64,000 nt of DNA, taken from NCBI GenBank assembly GCA_007570785.1, contig ML662442.1:28438724-28502723 (forward strand). The letters run 5' to 3'. The position numbers and the translations under genes were made by a program. Source of the stretch: Antilocapra americana. Its lineage: Eukaryota; Chordata; Mammalia; Artiodactyla; Antilocapridae. The notes below the pieces were generated by a model that saw only the letters and a program-made list of their open reading frames with translations, ran no database searches and was not told the DNA's origin. Below, piece after piece: positions 47,186 to 58,988 of this stretch; the first letter of the stretch is position 1; each line of letters opens with the position of its first letter.

Positions 47186-47650
47186 TAGCTCTTCCTCGAC
47201 TTACATGAATTTACATCCAGATAAAGCTAATGTAAATTGAAAATGCTGTTAAGGTACTTAATCTACTGAACATCATAGCTTAGCCTATCTTAAATATGTC
47301 AGAACATTTACATTAGCCTACAAATGGGAAAATCATCTAACGCAATGCCTATTTGATAATAAAGCATTTGATAGCTCATGAAATTTATGGAATATTGTAC
47401 TGAAAGGTAAAACATAGAATGGTAGTATGGGTACAGGATGGTTTTAAGAATGTTACTTTTTATCCTTGTGATCATATGACTGATCGGAGCTGCACCTTAC
47501 TACGGCTCCCCTAGAATCATAGGAGTATCTACTGTATATTACTAGCCCGGAAAAGGTCAAATTCAAAACTGGAAGTGTGGTCTCTACTGGATGTCTGTCA
47601 CTTTGAACAATGGAAAAATGAAAAGCCATGCCATCATAAGTTGGGGGTTG
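47186..47650. mobile_element. Tigger/MER2-like non-autonomous DNA transposon relic
   Basis: Ends are imperfect inverted repeats: cctcgacttacatg near the left edge and catcataagttgggg near the right. Internal text such as catcatagcttagcctatct and catttacattagcctacaaa matches a common eutherian medium-reiteration DNA element. It interrupts an L1 exactly between gactata and gttatc with a TA on each side (47184-47185, 47651-47652), as expected for the Tc/mariner class. The subfamily name is uncertain. Confidence 0.65.
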
Positions 47651-47872
47651 TAGTTATCAATACACTGGTGTACACCTAAAAATCTAAGAGGGTAGGTTTC
47701 ATGTTAAGTGCTACAAAAACAAACAAAAAATACCAAAGTGACATAAGAAACTCTAAGAGGTGTTGGATGTGTTTCCATGATTGAGGCAACAGTATTATGA
47801 GTGCTGCAAACTCATCAAATTCTATACGTTAAATACGTACAGTTTTTATATCAATCATACTTTGTTAAAGAG

Positions 47873-50683
47873 AGAGAAAGAACCCAGAATACATTTTACC
47901 ATACAACAATAATTTCAAGTGAATTACAGTGGAAAGTGCATAATCATAGATGATTCAGAGATTTCCAGCTCTCCCCTATAAGACATAGTGACTCATGAGA
48001 GAGAGAATAATCAGTTTCTAATTTCAGACTTGCCATTTAAATCCAAATCAAAAAATAAATTTCCATTGAAGCTTTTCAATATTAATAGACATATATAGAG
48101 TATATCAAAATTCTTGAGCCTTGAGTTTTAAACTAAGCAGAACATAACTTGTCATAAAATAGGCAGATACTTTCAGATGGTCCTTGATATTATTTTTATA
48201 CCCTTAGACTATATGACACTGAGGTTTGGTTTGAAATTGCTTAGTGCAGGGTTTTGAAAAGTATGCACACTGTACAGGATGCAACTCATGGCCACTTCTC
48301 AGCCCATGTTTTCTATTGATACTGAACCAAAATGAAGTGATATATAAATGCTCAGCTATTTAATTCAAGATAATCATTGACATTAAATATACTCACGAGA
48401 TTTGCATCCAGTACTACTCATCAGGCTGCTAACTAACTTTCCATAACCTAGACAACTGCGTGTGGTATACTTGAACAAGTTACAGAGAACTAACTGATCT
48501 CAAATTGGCAAGAGGTATCTGTAAGGCATTTCCAGGATGGCACTAACGTATGGTATGATGTGAGAAATACCACCTTATCTTCAATACCTTCTCTCCATCT
48601 CAACATACGTATCTAAGAATTTAGCAAGTGTATTTTCAGACTCAATGGCAAATGTTTTTAATGGCTTATTTCCTATAAATTTGATTGTTTTGGCCCAACC
48701 CTGGTCAAAATTTAGAGACAAGTATTTAATCACAAATAGTTTCTCTGTGCATCCTATGCAGTATTACAGACTGTCTCAGCCACTTTTGATTGCAACTGTA
48801 ATTGCTTTGTAGGACACTGACAACTTGTTTGCTGTCAGTTTCTACTGAAGACTCGGGTATCTTCTTTATGCCACTTCCGGTTGTCCTAGTACTTGCTACG
48901 TCATGATTACCTCGTGATAAACAGTGATGAGAGACAGGAATGTGACAGATGTGACATTATGGAAGAGGCATAAGAGCTAATATTTTGGATATAATATCTT
49001 TATTAGGATTGGAAAATCCTAGCTATTTATGGAATAGGAGAGAAGATAATCTTTATCGATGGGGTGGGTACTTAGTAGAGAATTGAAAGCAACAATGAAA
49101 AAAAATAGGCAGTCATAGTCTTTTACTCTTCCAGGCCTCAATTATAATATTTAAAATTAAAAATAGGTAATCATGTATAAAATCATATAAAAATAAGTAT
49201 ATTCAGAGTATGAAGAGATCACATGGAATCTAAAAATGGTACATAGAACATATGATTCTATTAGCTGTTAGAAGGAGAGTGAAATTTATGTTATAACGAC
49301 AGTAGAAACTAATAAAAAGTTTAGACAATAAATAAGATCATAAATTTTAAATATCCTGAGCTATTCAAAAAAAGACACTAAGTCAGAGTACCATTTCATT
49401 AATGATATAATTCCCAACACCAGAAAAAAAGAATGTGTGTTCAGACTGTTAAGTCCTTTTCATAACTCATTAATGTGTTTAACACTCACAAATTAGATAT
49501 CCATTTATTTTCCATGCCCCCTGACCATCTAAGCAGATGCAGTTATCATTGTACTCAGCTATGTTCCTCTTATTGAGGATGTTGACAAGAGAAATGAGAT
49601 CTTAACAGTCTCTTAAAGTGAATCCAATTGACAAACAGATTGAATAATACTTTAAATGGCTATAATACCCTTACTGTGAAGATTAAGTATGAGACTTAGA
49701 ATTGAATGTATTGGCTGTTTGTGGAGATAACTCCTTAATATAAACCTAGAGACTCAATGAAAATCTCTGATAAAAATGTACCAGGGACACTATAAATTTC
49801 ATATAAGCATTTTGCCTCATACAGAGTGTCCAAACTGAAGTTTTTTGAAAGTATAGATTTAAGTGTGTCAGTAGAATTTAAAGTAGATAGGGCTAAGCAA
49901 CAATCAATGGTTGTAATATTTCAGGAAATAGGCTAGGGTTGAGGAATATTCTGAGTGACAAAAAAATAACCATGAATATAAATTGTGACACCACTCCAAA
50001 AGCATAAGATTGAATAGGGAAAAATATAGTAAGTGTAACAGTGAGCCAGAAGAAGAAGATAAAGAAAAAAAAATCGAATAGGATGGTTATCGGATTCCTC
50101 CTAACCCTATCTATTTTACAAGACAATTTGATGGTAATATTGATAAGTTGAACAAACTTTTCTTAGCTTAGCAACTAACTAGAAGCAGGAAAAAATATTT
50201 TACTGTTATCTTCATGTTTCCCTTTACAACAATCTATTTTAAAAATGTTTTATATGATCTTAACCAGAAAATACTGAAGAAAATATTTGATGTTTTTCAC
50301 CAGCATGTATTTCTTATTACATGTGAAATAAAGTCAGCATATTAGAGAGATAAATTTCAAAATATTCATTGTCATAGTTTAAAGATGTATACAACCAGGT
50401 AATAGCATAGAAAACAGTGTAATGTACATGCTTTCAGATGTTATAAATTAGAGGTTTCATTTATAATTTCCTAAAATCACTCAACATTTAACACTGGAAT
50501 GCATTTAACACTGATGGCATCACTATCCCATATTGGCAATTTGATCAGCTTTGTCACTTAGACATCTAGTAGTTTTAATATTGATTCATGCATTAATCAG
50601 AGCCATTTTGTTTCAAAATTGGCATACCAAAATTGTTCTGAGTTATAGTGATGATATGTCCTATCAAAGACTAAATTAACATT
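47873..50683. other. Unassigned non-repetitive DNA
   Basis: About 2.8 kb with no recognised gene, RNA or repeat. The minus-strand frame 49893-50126 is a phenylalanine-rich chance frame opposite an A/G-rich tract. Confidence 0.5.
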
Positions 50684-50695
50684 TTACTGCTGTTA

Positions 50696-50952
50696 CTGCT
50701 ACTGCTAAGTTGATTCAGTTGTGTCCGAATCTGTGAGACCCCATAGACGGCAGCCCACCAGGCTCCCCTGTCCCTGGGATTCTCCAGGCAAGAACACTGT
50801 GGGTTGCCATTTCCTTCTCCAATGCATGAAAGTGAAAAGTGAAAGGGAAGTCGCTCAGTCGTGTCTGACTCCTAGCGACCCCATGGACTGCAGCCTATAA
50901 GGCTCTTCCGTCCATGGGATTTTCCAGGCAAGAGTACTGGAGTGGGGTGCCA
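50696..50952 (-). mobile_element. Bov-A2 dimeric SINE
   Basis: Two BovB-derived monomers sit in the same orientation. The first is gaccccatagacggcagccc to ttgccatttccttctccaat. After a linker (gcatgaaagtgaaaagtgaa) comes the second, gtcgctcagtcgtgtctgac to gtactggagtggggtgccat. A perfect 12-bp duplication TTACTGCTGTTA lies at 50684-50695 and 50953-50964. Low divergence suggests a fairly recent insertion. Bov-A2 is pecoran-specific, supporting the organism call. Confidence 0.96.
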
Positions 50953-51054
50953 TTACTGCTGTTAACCATAGGCAATATCTCATTTTAAAAAAAAAAGAAA
51001 AATAACTGCCAAAACTTCACAATCCAATATATTTAAGATTCAGGATGTCTAAGC

Positions 51055-51282
51055 AGGCTTCCCAGGAGGCCCTAGTAGTAAAGAACCCTCCAGCCAATGC
51101 AGGAGACACGACAGACACCAGTTCAATCCCTGGGTCAGGAAGATCCCCTGGAGGAGGGCATGGCAATCCACTCCAGTATTTTTGCCTGGAGAATTTCATG
51201 GACAGAGAAACCTGGCAGGCTACAATCCAAGGGGTCTCAAAGAGTTGGATAAAGCTGAAGTGACTTAGCACACACACACACA
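51055..51282 (+). mobile_element. Bov-tA-type SINE with (CA)n tail
   Basis: The head is gcttcccaggaggccctagt, the B-box-like region is agttcaatccctgggtcagg, the junction is atttttgcctggagaatttc, and the tail is aagctgaagtgacttagcac, running into (ca)n. Confidence 0.92.
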
Positions 51283-54240
51283 GTCTATACCTACCCATGA
51301 AAAAGAGGAAGCATATCTTTCTTTCCTGCCATCGAAATGAAATGCAGGTTTTGAATGTCTAATCAAAGTTTTGATATTCCATCGATCTGTGTATTTACTA
51401 GCAATTTATGAAAACCTAACAAGACCATTTAACATCCTTAATAAAAATTTATATAATTAGTGAAGTCATAAATTTAAAAATAAGCAAATGCAAATTCTTA
51501 TTAATATTATATTTCTAATCATCTTCTAGTGTTACTGATTACTTCATGCAACAGGGAAAGTTCATTTCAAATACCTTCTAATTTCATCCCCAAAAGATGT
51601 TAACTGGCTGGAAAGAAAAATAAAACTTTGTTCCTGTGAGCATAATTTGGTAAATGTTTTACTTGAGCAACTCACCTAAGGCAACAGTTATGCATTAGTG
51701 TTCATCCCCGAGAAATTCTGGCTGCTAACCCTTTGGGGGTTTACACAGCAAATGTCACATTTTCCATGTGTAGATAAATTCATAAATCAATGTGTACAGC
51801 CCATACTGCCTGAATATTTATAACAAATTTTAATCAGTTAAACACACACAAATTTTGCCACATTTCATCCACTGCTATGATGAGATCAGAATATAGCAGA
51901 TGTAGCTGCATGACAAAGATATATTGCAATTAATGTCAAGCAGATTCTGGGTAAAGTGTCTTAGGAAAATGTAACTAATGTTTACTTTCAGTGATTTAGT
52001 GATGTCTTCACACCATAAAATGGAGTTAGATGATAATCTTGCCATTCATATGAGAACAATTTCAGATATAATAAACATATTTTGGAAAGCTTCCCACAAA
52101 GTCAAGTTTCATTTGGAACTTGAGAGAGGAAACACAGTCTGTAAGAATGGAAGAAGAGTATAGAAGAAAAGAGAAACATTAGAGTATACCTCATGTTGTC
52201 TTGTGACTTTAAGAATATGTATCTGGATATATTCTTTGAGTAGAAGAAATAGTTGAGAAAATATTCTAAACCGGTCAAGGTAATGGATAAAATGAAATGA
52301 AAGTTTGCTTTCATGGGAGTTTAGGAGAAAGATATGAGGATGAACATCTCGAAAAGGCCACAGAGTATAAAGACAATCTGTGTTCATAGAAGGGGCCAAC
52401 ACTGAGGCCCTGCATGACACTCTTCACTGTGGGAGGGGAGCAAAACTCTACTCGGTGGCAAGGTGATGTTGGCAGGCTGATTATACAAAATGGTGTTGAC
52501 TGAGCTGGAGTTGAGGCTGTACTCAAGGAAATATATAACTGGAACATGAATATGCTTTTTGCTTCAGTGCATATACTGACTGCCATCACCATTTGTGGAT
52601 CTATAGAATGCCTGTCTTCACCAGGCATTTATGCTGACTAAATTACATATTTTATATGACGGAAATACATCTATGAGTTGATACTCAAAGTGTTCAACTA
52701 TCTTACCAAGTGTCCTTTACTTTAAAGCCTGTAGCTTTACTTTAAAGCCTATAGCTTGATAGAATGATCAGATAGACTGGTAGAAGTTCAACTGCAGCAT
52801 ATGTTATAAGAAAAAAATGTAAGAAGGCTGTAGCACTGTGCTATAGGATGCACTTTATGCCTTAAATCAATGGTCAACATATGATGCCATTTCCACATAG
52901 CCAGATGGCTTAAGTCCAGGGATTAAATGCTAGAAGTAGGAATGGTATTCTCATAATTATAAATAATAATAATACATGCAAGGATTTTTTTTTCTCGTAG
53001 TCATTAGATACTTGAGATATAAATGTTTCTATCAGGACAACAAGCTGCAGGACAAGAGCTGGTTCCAGTAAATTGAAAATTGAGTGAGCCACTTGAAAAT
53101 TTTTCATATTGTCATCACACGGACCAAAGAGAAGGAGTGAGTAATTCTACCTACCAGTCATGATATAAAATGGGGGCAAGAAGGAACAATGTCAAGAACC
53201 AGAATATTGATTACATTGCCACTTAGTATTCCCATACCTAATAATGCTATCAGTGGAAAACTAGAAACTATGAACACGTGACTACTCAGGGCTTCTGTTT
53301 TCCCATATTGAGGCCTTAGTTTTCTTCAAGCAAAGAAAGGACTAGAGTTTACTAAGGGGGACATGTGTGTACAGTACACTGATTGGTGTGCTGCACTGTC
53401 TGTGTATTCTACATTTGTACCTCTAGAGCTAGTCTTCATCTTCTCTGCCCTTCTCTGTGCACAAGACAGCCTGACTTCTAGGACTTCTATTTGAGTTGAG
53501 TTAATGGGAGACTCTGGTGAAAGAGAGGCTGGGTATTCATTCTCTTTGCTTCTTGCCTTTCATTACACATTCTGATCTTTGCTGCATTCTCCTCCTCAAG
53601 TCATAGCTTCTGTCTTAGTCCCACTCCCAAGAAACAGCCTTCACTGGGTTGCACAGTGATTATTTACACAGTGAATATTCCCCACTGTTTCTGGGTTCCA
53701 GAGGCATCACCATCTTTTTATTTTTGTTGCTAACACTGCTCTAAATTGTGTTTGTTAAAGTCTCTTCAGATATAACTTTGAATGTTTCAGCTGTTCATGT
53801 TTTTGACTAATATGTCATCACATTAAATGAACTTACTTTCAACTTTTATGTAAACCAAAAACTGTTCTAAAAAACAAAAACCTGCTCTTAAAAATGGATG
53901 GTTATAACATTTTCACATGGAGTGATGAGGTTGAAAGGGGATTATGTATTTTGTAAACAAGGACAGTATCTAGTTCATAGTAAAGTAGCATTCATAATTG
54001 TTAATTCCTTTTCCCAATCTTTTTTCCCAAATAGGATGAAGAGGCATTGGCTAAAACCAGTTCTCATTTTTAGTTTACTAGTTCTAAATTCAGGGTATAA
54101 TGAAATGCATATATGATGAACATTAATACTCACATATTTTATAAAATGAGTGTAAATTATCTTATAATTAGCATGGTATAAAATAGATTAATGGGAAAAT
54201 ACTATAAATAATAAAGCTTTTCTCTAATTTCATTATCTAA
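51283..54240. other. Unassigned DNA, possible decayed repeat at right
   Basis: About 3 kb with no recognised gene. The part near 53690-53790 (gaggcatcaccatcttttta, then gtttgttaaagtctcttcag) weakly resembles a mammalian-wide repeat 3' end, but I cannot name it. A 20-bp tandem duplication is at 52715-52754. Minus-strand frames at 52109-52628 have no recognisable domain. Confidence 0.5.
52715..52754. repeat. 20-bp tandem duplication, two units
   Basis: Units ctttactttaaagcctgtag (52715-52734) and ctttactttaaagcctatag (52735-52754) differ at one position. Confidence 0.92.
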
Positions 54241-54244
54241 AAAA

Positions 54245-54786
54245 GAAAAAGACAATGTCAAGAGAATTAGAAGACAAGTCACAGACCGTTAGAAAATATT
54301 CGTAAAGGACACATCTGATGAAGGACCGTTATTCAAAATATATAAAGACCTCTTAAAACTCAATGATAAAAAAACAACTCAATTTAAAAATGGGCCAAAG
54401 ACCTTAACAGACACCTCAGCAAAGATTATACACATGTCCTGGAAACCAATACAACACTATAAAACAATTTTTCACCAAATAAAAATAAATTTAAAAAAGA
54501 AGATACACAGATGGCAACTTAAGCATATGAAAAGCTGCTTCACACCAGATGTCATCAGAGAACTGCAAATCAAAACAATGAGTTGCTAATACATGCCAAT
54601 TAAAATGCCCCAGACATTGACAGCACCAAATGCTGCCCAGGATGTGAAACAACAGGCACTTTCATCTGCTGCTGGAGAGGATTCACAATAACACAGTAAC
54701 TTTGGAAGATATTCTGAAGCGTTCTTATAAAGTTGAACATATTTTTTTCATAGCATCTAGCACTCACTTTCCTTGGTATATACCAA
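54245..54786 (+). mobile_element. Old L1 ORF2 C-terminal relic
   Basis: Sense L1 text: gaagacaagtcacagaccgt, aatgggccaaagaccttaac, agcatatgaaaagctgcttc, tgctgcccaggatgtgaaac. It ends near tccttggtatataccaaa. It is decayed and split by a tiny L1 tail insertion at 54437-54500. Confidence 0.82.
54437..54500 (+). mobile_element. Minimal L1 3' end insertion (~64 bp)
   Basis: The stretch gaaaccaatacaacactata with an aaaaataaatttaaaaaa tail is the last ~60 nt of a ruminant L1. Imperfect target repeats gattatacacatg (54424-54436) and agatacacagatg (54501-54513) flank it. The host L1 continues across the site. Confidence 0.72.
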
Positions 54787-54847
54787 AATTCAGTTCAGTT
54801 CAGTTGCTCAGTCGTATCCAACTCTTTGGACTGAACTGAACTGAATT
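54787..54847. repeat. Foldback of BovB 3' tail: 18-bp perfect inverted repeat
   Basis: Left arm aattcagttcagttcagt (54787-54804) and right arm actgaactgaactgaatt (54830-54847) are exact reverse complements around a 25-nt spacer of BovB 3'-end antisense text. The arms are the (TGAAC)n-type tail of BovB or its SINEs in opposite orientations. Confidence 0.88.
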
Positions 54848-54890
54848 ATTGGGCTTTTTGTTTAAAAAAGCCAAAAATGTTCAAGCTGAT

Positions 54891-55497
54891 CAGTTCAGTT
54901 GGTCAGTCATGTCCAACTCTTTGTGATCCCATGGACTGCAGCACGCCAGTCCTCCCTGTACATCACCAACTCCCAGAGTTTACTCAGACTAATGTCTATT
55001 GAGTCGGTGATGCCATCCAATCACCTCATCCTCTGTCTTCCCCTTCTCCTACCGCCTTCAATCTTTCCCAGCATCAGGGTCTTTCCCAACGAGTCAATTC
55101 TTCTCATCAGGTGGCCAAAGTATTGGAGTTTCAGCTTCAACATCAGTCTTTCCAATGAATATTCAGGGCTGATCTCCTTTAGGAAGGACAGGTTGGATCT
55201 CCTTGCAGTCCAAGGGACTCTCAAGGGTCTTCTCCAACACCACAGTTCAAAAGCATCAATTCTTTGGTGCTCGGCTTTCTTCATAGTCCAACTCTCACAT
55301 CCATACATAACTAAGGGAAAAACCATAGCCTTGACTAGACGGACCCTTATCGGCAAAGTAATGTCTCTGCTTTCTAATATGCTGTCTAGGTTGGCCATAC
55401 CTTGTCTTCCCAGGAGTAAGCATCTTTTATTTTCAGGGCTGCAGCCACCATCTGCAGTGATTTTGGAGCCCCCCAAAATAAAGTCTGCCACTCTTTC
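54891..55497 (-). mobile_element. BovB LINE 3' fragment (607 bp)
   Basis: The exact 9-bp duplication CAAGCTGAT lies at 54882-54890 and 55498-55506. On the minus strand a 159-codon frame (55021-55500) keeps the BovB C-terminal region (FILGGSKITADGGCSPENKR, YGCESWTMKKAEHQRIDAFE, YFGHLMRRIDSLGKTLMLGK). It is among the less decayed copies here but lacks endonuclease and RT. The opposite-strand 279-codon frame is an antisense artefact. Confidence 0.95.
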
Positions 55498-55506
55498 CAA
55501 GCTGAT

Positions 55507-56818
55507 AGAGATGTCTTATTCACAGGACACTGGGCTTCAGTTTCAGGTATCTTACCCTCCAGAACTACTACATCCAGACAATGATTTGGCATTCAGCAGG
55601 GGAAAAAAAAATGTGTATCATCTTTTCTCTTTCAGAATAATTATCCTCATTTCTGGATGCTTAATTAAGAAGAGTCATGTTTATATTTCCTTAAAGTCTC
55701 AAGGACTTTGTCTTGAGACAAAGTCTCAACCCCATTAAACACAGAAATCATAGCATAAATTTTATTCTGGAAATTGAATAGAAAGCTCTCTGAATCTTCT
55801 AGCAAATTAGTTGGAGAGTACAGTATAGATAAGTATCTATAGAAGAATTGTGTTTCTAATCAATATTATTAAAATATATGAAGTAAATATAATATGAATT
55901 TATTGTGATTTTTCATTGAAGTTTCATTTGATAGTCTGAAAAATTCTGCAAGAGCCTATTTTAACTGATTCTAATTTTCAAATTATGATTTTTAAATTAA
56001 ATATTTAATTGTTAAAAAATGACTGAGTTTTCCTGAGTTTCTTGCTAGCAAAAGAGTTTTAAGTCACATTGGACAGCTTTAATCATGTGGCATAGCTGAG
56101 AAAAATCAGATTAATTTCATTATGTTCCAAGTTTCAATTTAGCAAAGATTCATCACTTTACAATTCATTAAACAAATTATATTTTACAAAATATATAAAC
56201 AAGTACATCAATAATCTGAAATGCAAAACTAATGAGGTCATATATATGAATCACAAAATTATCATTTTATGAAAATATTACACAATCTTATATATTTCTT
56301 TAATATTACCTATATGACACCTCTCAGGATTTTTGTTACAACTGTAAAGGTCAATCACATTTATATCAAGAACGTTTTGTGCTTTGATTCATAATGTGCA
56401 GGATTTATCTAAGTGGCACTTTAGAAATGCTTTATGAATAGATCTTTAATAATTCCTTACAGTTTAATAAATGCTCTTTTTCTTGTTGTGAATGGAATTT
56501 ACACATGAAAATTAAGCATTGATTAATGAGCATTCTTTTATTAAAGACTGCCAAAAATCCTCCTCTACAAGCATTTCTCAAAGAGTTATTAAATCATCAG
56601 ATAATCATTATTTAATTGACCACAAACCCAATGATAACACAATAGTCATGATTACTCAAATTCCTAGTAACTTAGCTTCTCAAAACTTTTCCTTTTCCTA
56701 GTTTCCTTTTATTAAACAAACTTAGCCTGCTATAATATGTAAAGCCCAAAGATTCAGTTACTTAGGAAAAAATGTTCACTTCTTATTTACATAAGTGTCC
56801 ATTGCAGGTTGATTGTAT

Positions 56819-56875
<57 letters not shown>

Positions 56876-57085
56876 GGCTCTGCAGTCATTCAGAGGCCCA
56901 GGTTCCACTGAGCTTACAACATGTGGTATGCAGGTTTTCTGAGCATGATCCAGCCTGGAGAAGAGCAGAGTAAGGATAAATAGAAAAGGAATAAGAAGAC
57001 ACATATGGTCTCTACTGTTCCAAAATAAAAGTGACCCAAATCACGTTGCTTAAATTTGGAGAGAACTATTCATTTACCACCATCC
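55507..57085. other. Unassigned AT-rich DNA with one microsatellite
   Basis: No gene recognised. It contains a 9-bp-stem hairpin at 55704-55725 and the (GT)n tract listed separately. Confidence 0.5.
56821..56874. repeat. (GT)27 microsatellite
   Basis: An uninterrupted run of 27 GT units. Perfect dinucleotide tracts of this length are usually length-polymorphic. Confidence 0.98.
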
Positions 57086-57096
57086 AGATGCAAAAG

Positions 57097-58448
57097 CAGT
57101 AGCCACAGGACTGGAAAGGGTCAGTTTTTATTCCAATCCCAAAGAAAGGCAATGCCAAAGGATGTTCAAACTACAGCACAATTGCACTAATCTCACATGC
57201 TAGCAAAGTAATGCTCAAAATTCTGCAAGTTGGGCTTCAATAGTACGTGAACCTAGAACTTCCAGATGTTGAAGCTGGATTTAGAAAGGCAGAGAAACCA
57301 AAGATCAAATTGCCAACATCCATTGGACCATAGGAAAAGCAAGAGAGTTCCAGAAAAACATCTATTTCTGCTTCATTAACTATTCTATAGCCTCTGACTG
57401 CATGGATCAAACAAACTGTGGAAAATTCTGAAAGAGACGGGAATACCAGACCACTTTACCTGCCTCCTGAGAAACCGGTATGCAGGTAAAGAAACAACAG
57501 CTGGAACTGCACATGAAATAGACTGGTTCTAAATTGGGAAAGGAATAAATCAAGGATACCTATCATCATCTTGCTTATTTAACATACATGCAGAGTACAT
57601 CATGTGAAATGCCAGGCTGGAGGAAGCAAAAGCTGGAATCAAGATTGCTGGGAAAAATATCAATTACCTCAGATATGCAGATGACACCATCCTTATGGCA
57701 AAAAGTTAAGAGGAACTAAAGAAACTCTTGATAAAGATGAAAGATAAAAGTGGAAAAGCTGGCTTAAAATTCAATATTCAAAAAATGAAGATTATGGCAT
57801 ATGGTCCCTATTTCCCCATGGCAAATAGATGGGGAAACAGTGGCAACAGTGACAGACCATTTTGGGGGGCTCCAAAATCACTGCAGATGGTGACTGTAGC
57901 CATGAAATTAAAAGAAATTTGCTCCTTTGAAGAAAAGCTATGACCAATCTAGACAGCATATTAAAAAGCAAAGACATCACTTTGGCAACAAAACTCCATT
58001 TAGTCAAAGCTATGGGTTTTTCCAGTAGTCATGTATGGTTTTGTCAGTTGGACCATAAGGAAGGCTGAGCGTGAAAGAATTGATGCTTTTGAACTGTGGT
58101 GTTAGAGAAGACTCTTGAGAGTTTTTTGGACTGTACGGAGATCAAACCAGTCAATCCTAAAGGAAAGCAGTCCTGAGTATTCACTGGAGCAACTGACACT
58201 GAAGCTGAAGCTCCAATACTTTGACCACCTGATGAAGAGCTGACTCATTAAAAAAGTCCCTGATGCTGGGAAAGATTGAAGGCAGGAGGAAAAAGGGAGA
58301 ACCAAGGATGAAATGCCTGGTTTGCATCACCGACTCAATGGACGTGAGTTTGACCAACTTCAACAGATGGTGAAGGACAGGAAAGCCTGGCATGCTGCAG
58401 TCCATGGGGTCGCAAAGAGTCCAACATGACTGAAAGACTGAACCACAA
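57097..58448 (+). mobile_element. BovB LINE, 5'-truncated (~1.35 kb)
   Basis: It starts in the RT domain (cagtagccacaggactggaa) and runs to the 3' end (gtccaacatgactgaaagac). The RT catalytic box at 57674-57685 still reads YADD, unlike four other BovB copies in the window that cover this site. Frameshifts and stops elsewhere destroy the ORF. An 11-bp target repeat with one mismatch lies at 57086-57096 (AGATGCAAAAG) and 58449-58459 (AGATGCAGAAG). Confidence 0.94.
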
Positions 58449-58706
58449 AGATGCAGAAGGACCAGAACACATAGTTTAGCTTTGTGCTCTAAAGAAAAGG
58501 AAAGGAGTTTGGTGATAATCCTGCCAGTTTTGCCATACCTGTCACCTAAACACTTTAGTAATGATACACTTCATGTTTGTCAAGTGGTATTTGGCACATC
58601 ACAGATAACATATTAATGTTAGTTTCCATCTCTTTCATAGTCAAAATTAATGTGTTCCAAATAGCCTTTATTATTTTACTATATTTTACTATATTGTCTA
58701 TATTCT

Positions 58707-58830
58707 GGATGAGGGCATGACAAGACACTCCAGTATTCTTGCCTGGAGAATCTCATGGACAAGGAGCCTGGCAGGCTGCATTCCATAAGGTCAAAAATAG
58801 TCAGACACAGCTAAAGCGACTTAGCACACA
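58707..58830 (+). mobile_element. Bov-A-type SINE monomer
   Basis: The stretch gggcatgacaagacactcca continues gtattcttgcctggagaatc and ends atagtcagacacagctaaag then cgacttagcacacaca. There is no tRNA-like head. Confidence 0.88.
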
Positions 58831-58988
58831 CATATCTTCTATGTTATAGTAAATTAAAATCCATGAAAAGCAATTTTTAATGAAAAGTATTAGCAATGAT
58901 TTGCATTAATTGGAACATTTAGTCCTAAAAAAATAAGGAATAATATAGTTTAATTAATAAAATTGGTTTGAATAAATGCTTATCTTCA

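Larger units (their letters stand above)
46550..47872 (+). mobile_element. Old L1 3' end, interrupted by a SINE and a DNA transposon
   Basis: Sense L1 text: aagaacccaaatgcccatag (46607-46626), then after the SINE acaacatggatgaaactgga (46947-46966) and gtcagtcacagaagggtaaa. The block around 47174 reads gtggtgactata and continues at 47653 as gttatcaatacactggtgta, showing that 47186-47650 is an insertion. It ends in 3'UTR-like sequence near 47872. No coding frame remains. Confidence 0.78.

Noticed and set aside
52100..52640. Possible retroviral internal region
   Set aside because: No protease, RT, integrase or envelope motif can be read in any frame, and no flanking LTR pair is visible.
54899..55738. 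279-codon plus-strand open frame
   Set aside because: It is antisense to the BovB fragment at 54891-55497. The true BovB frame is on the minus strand.
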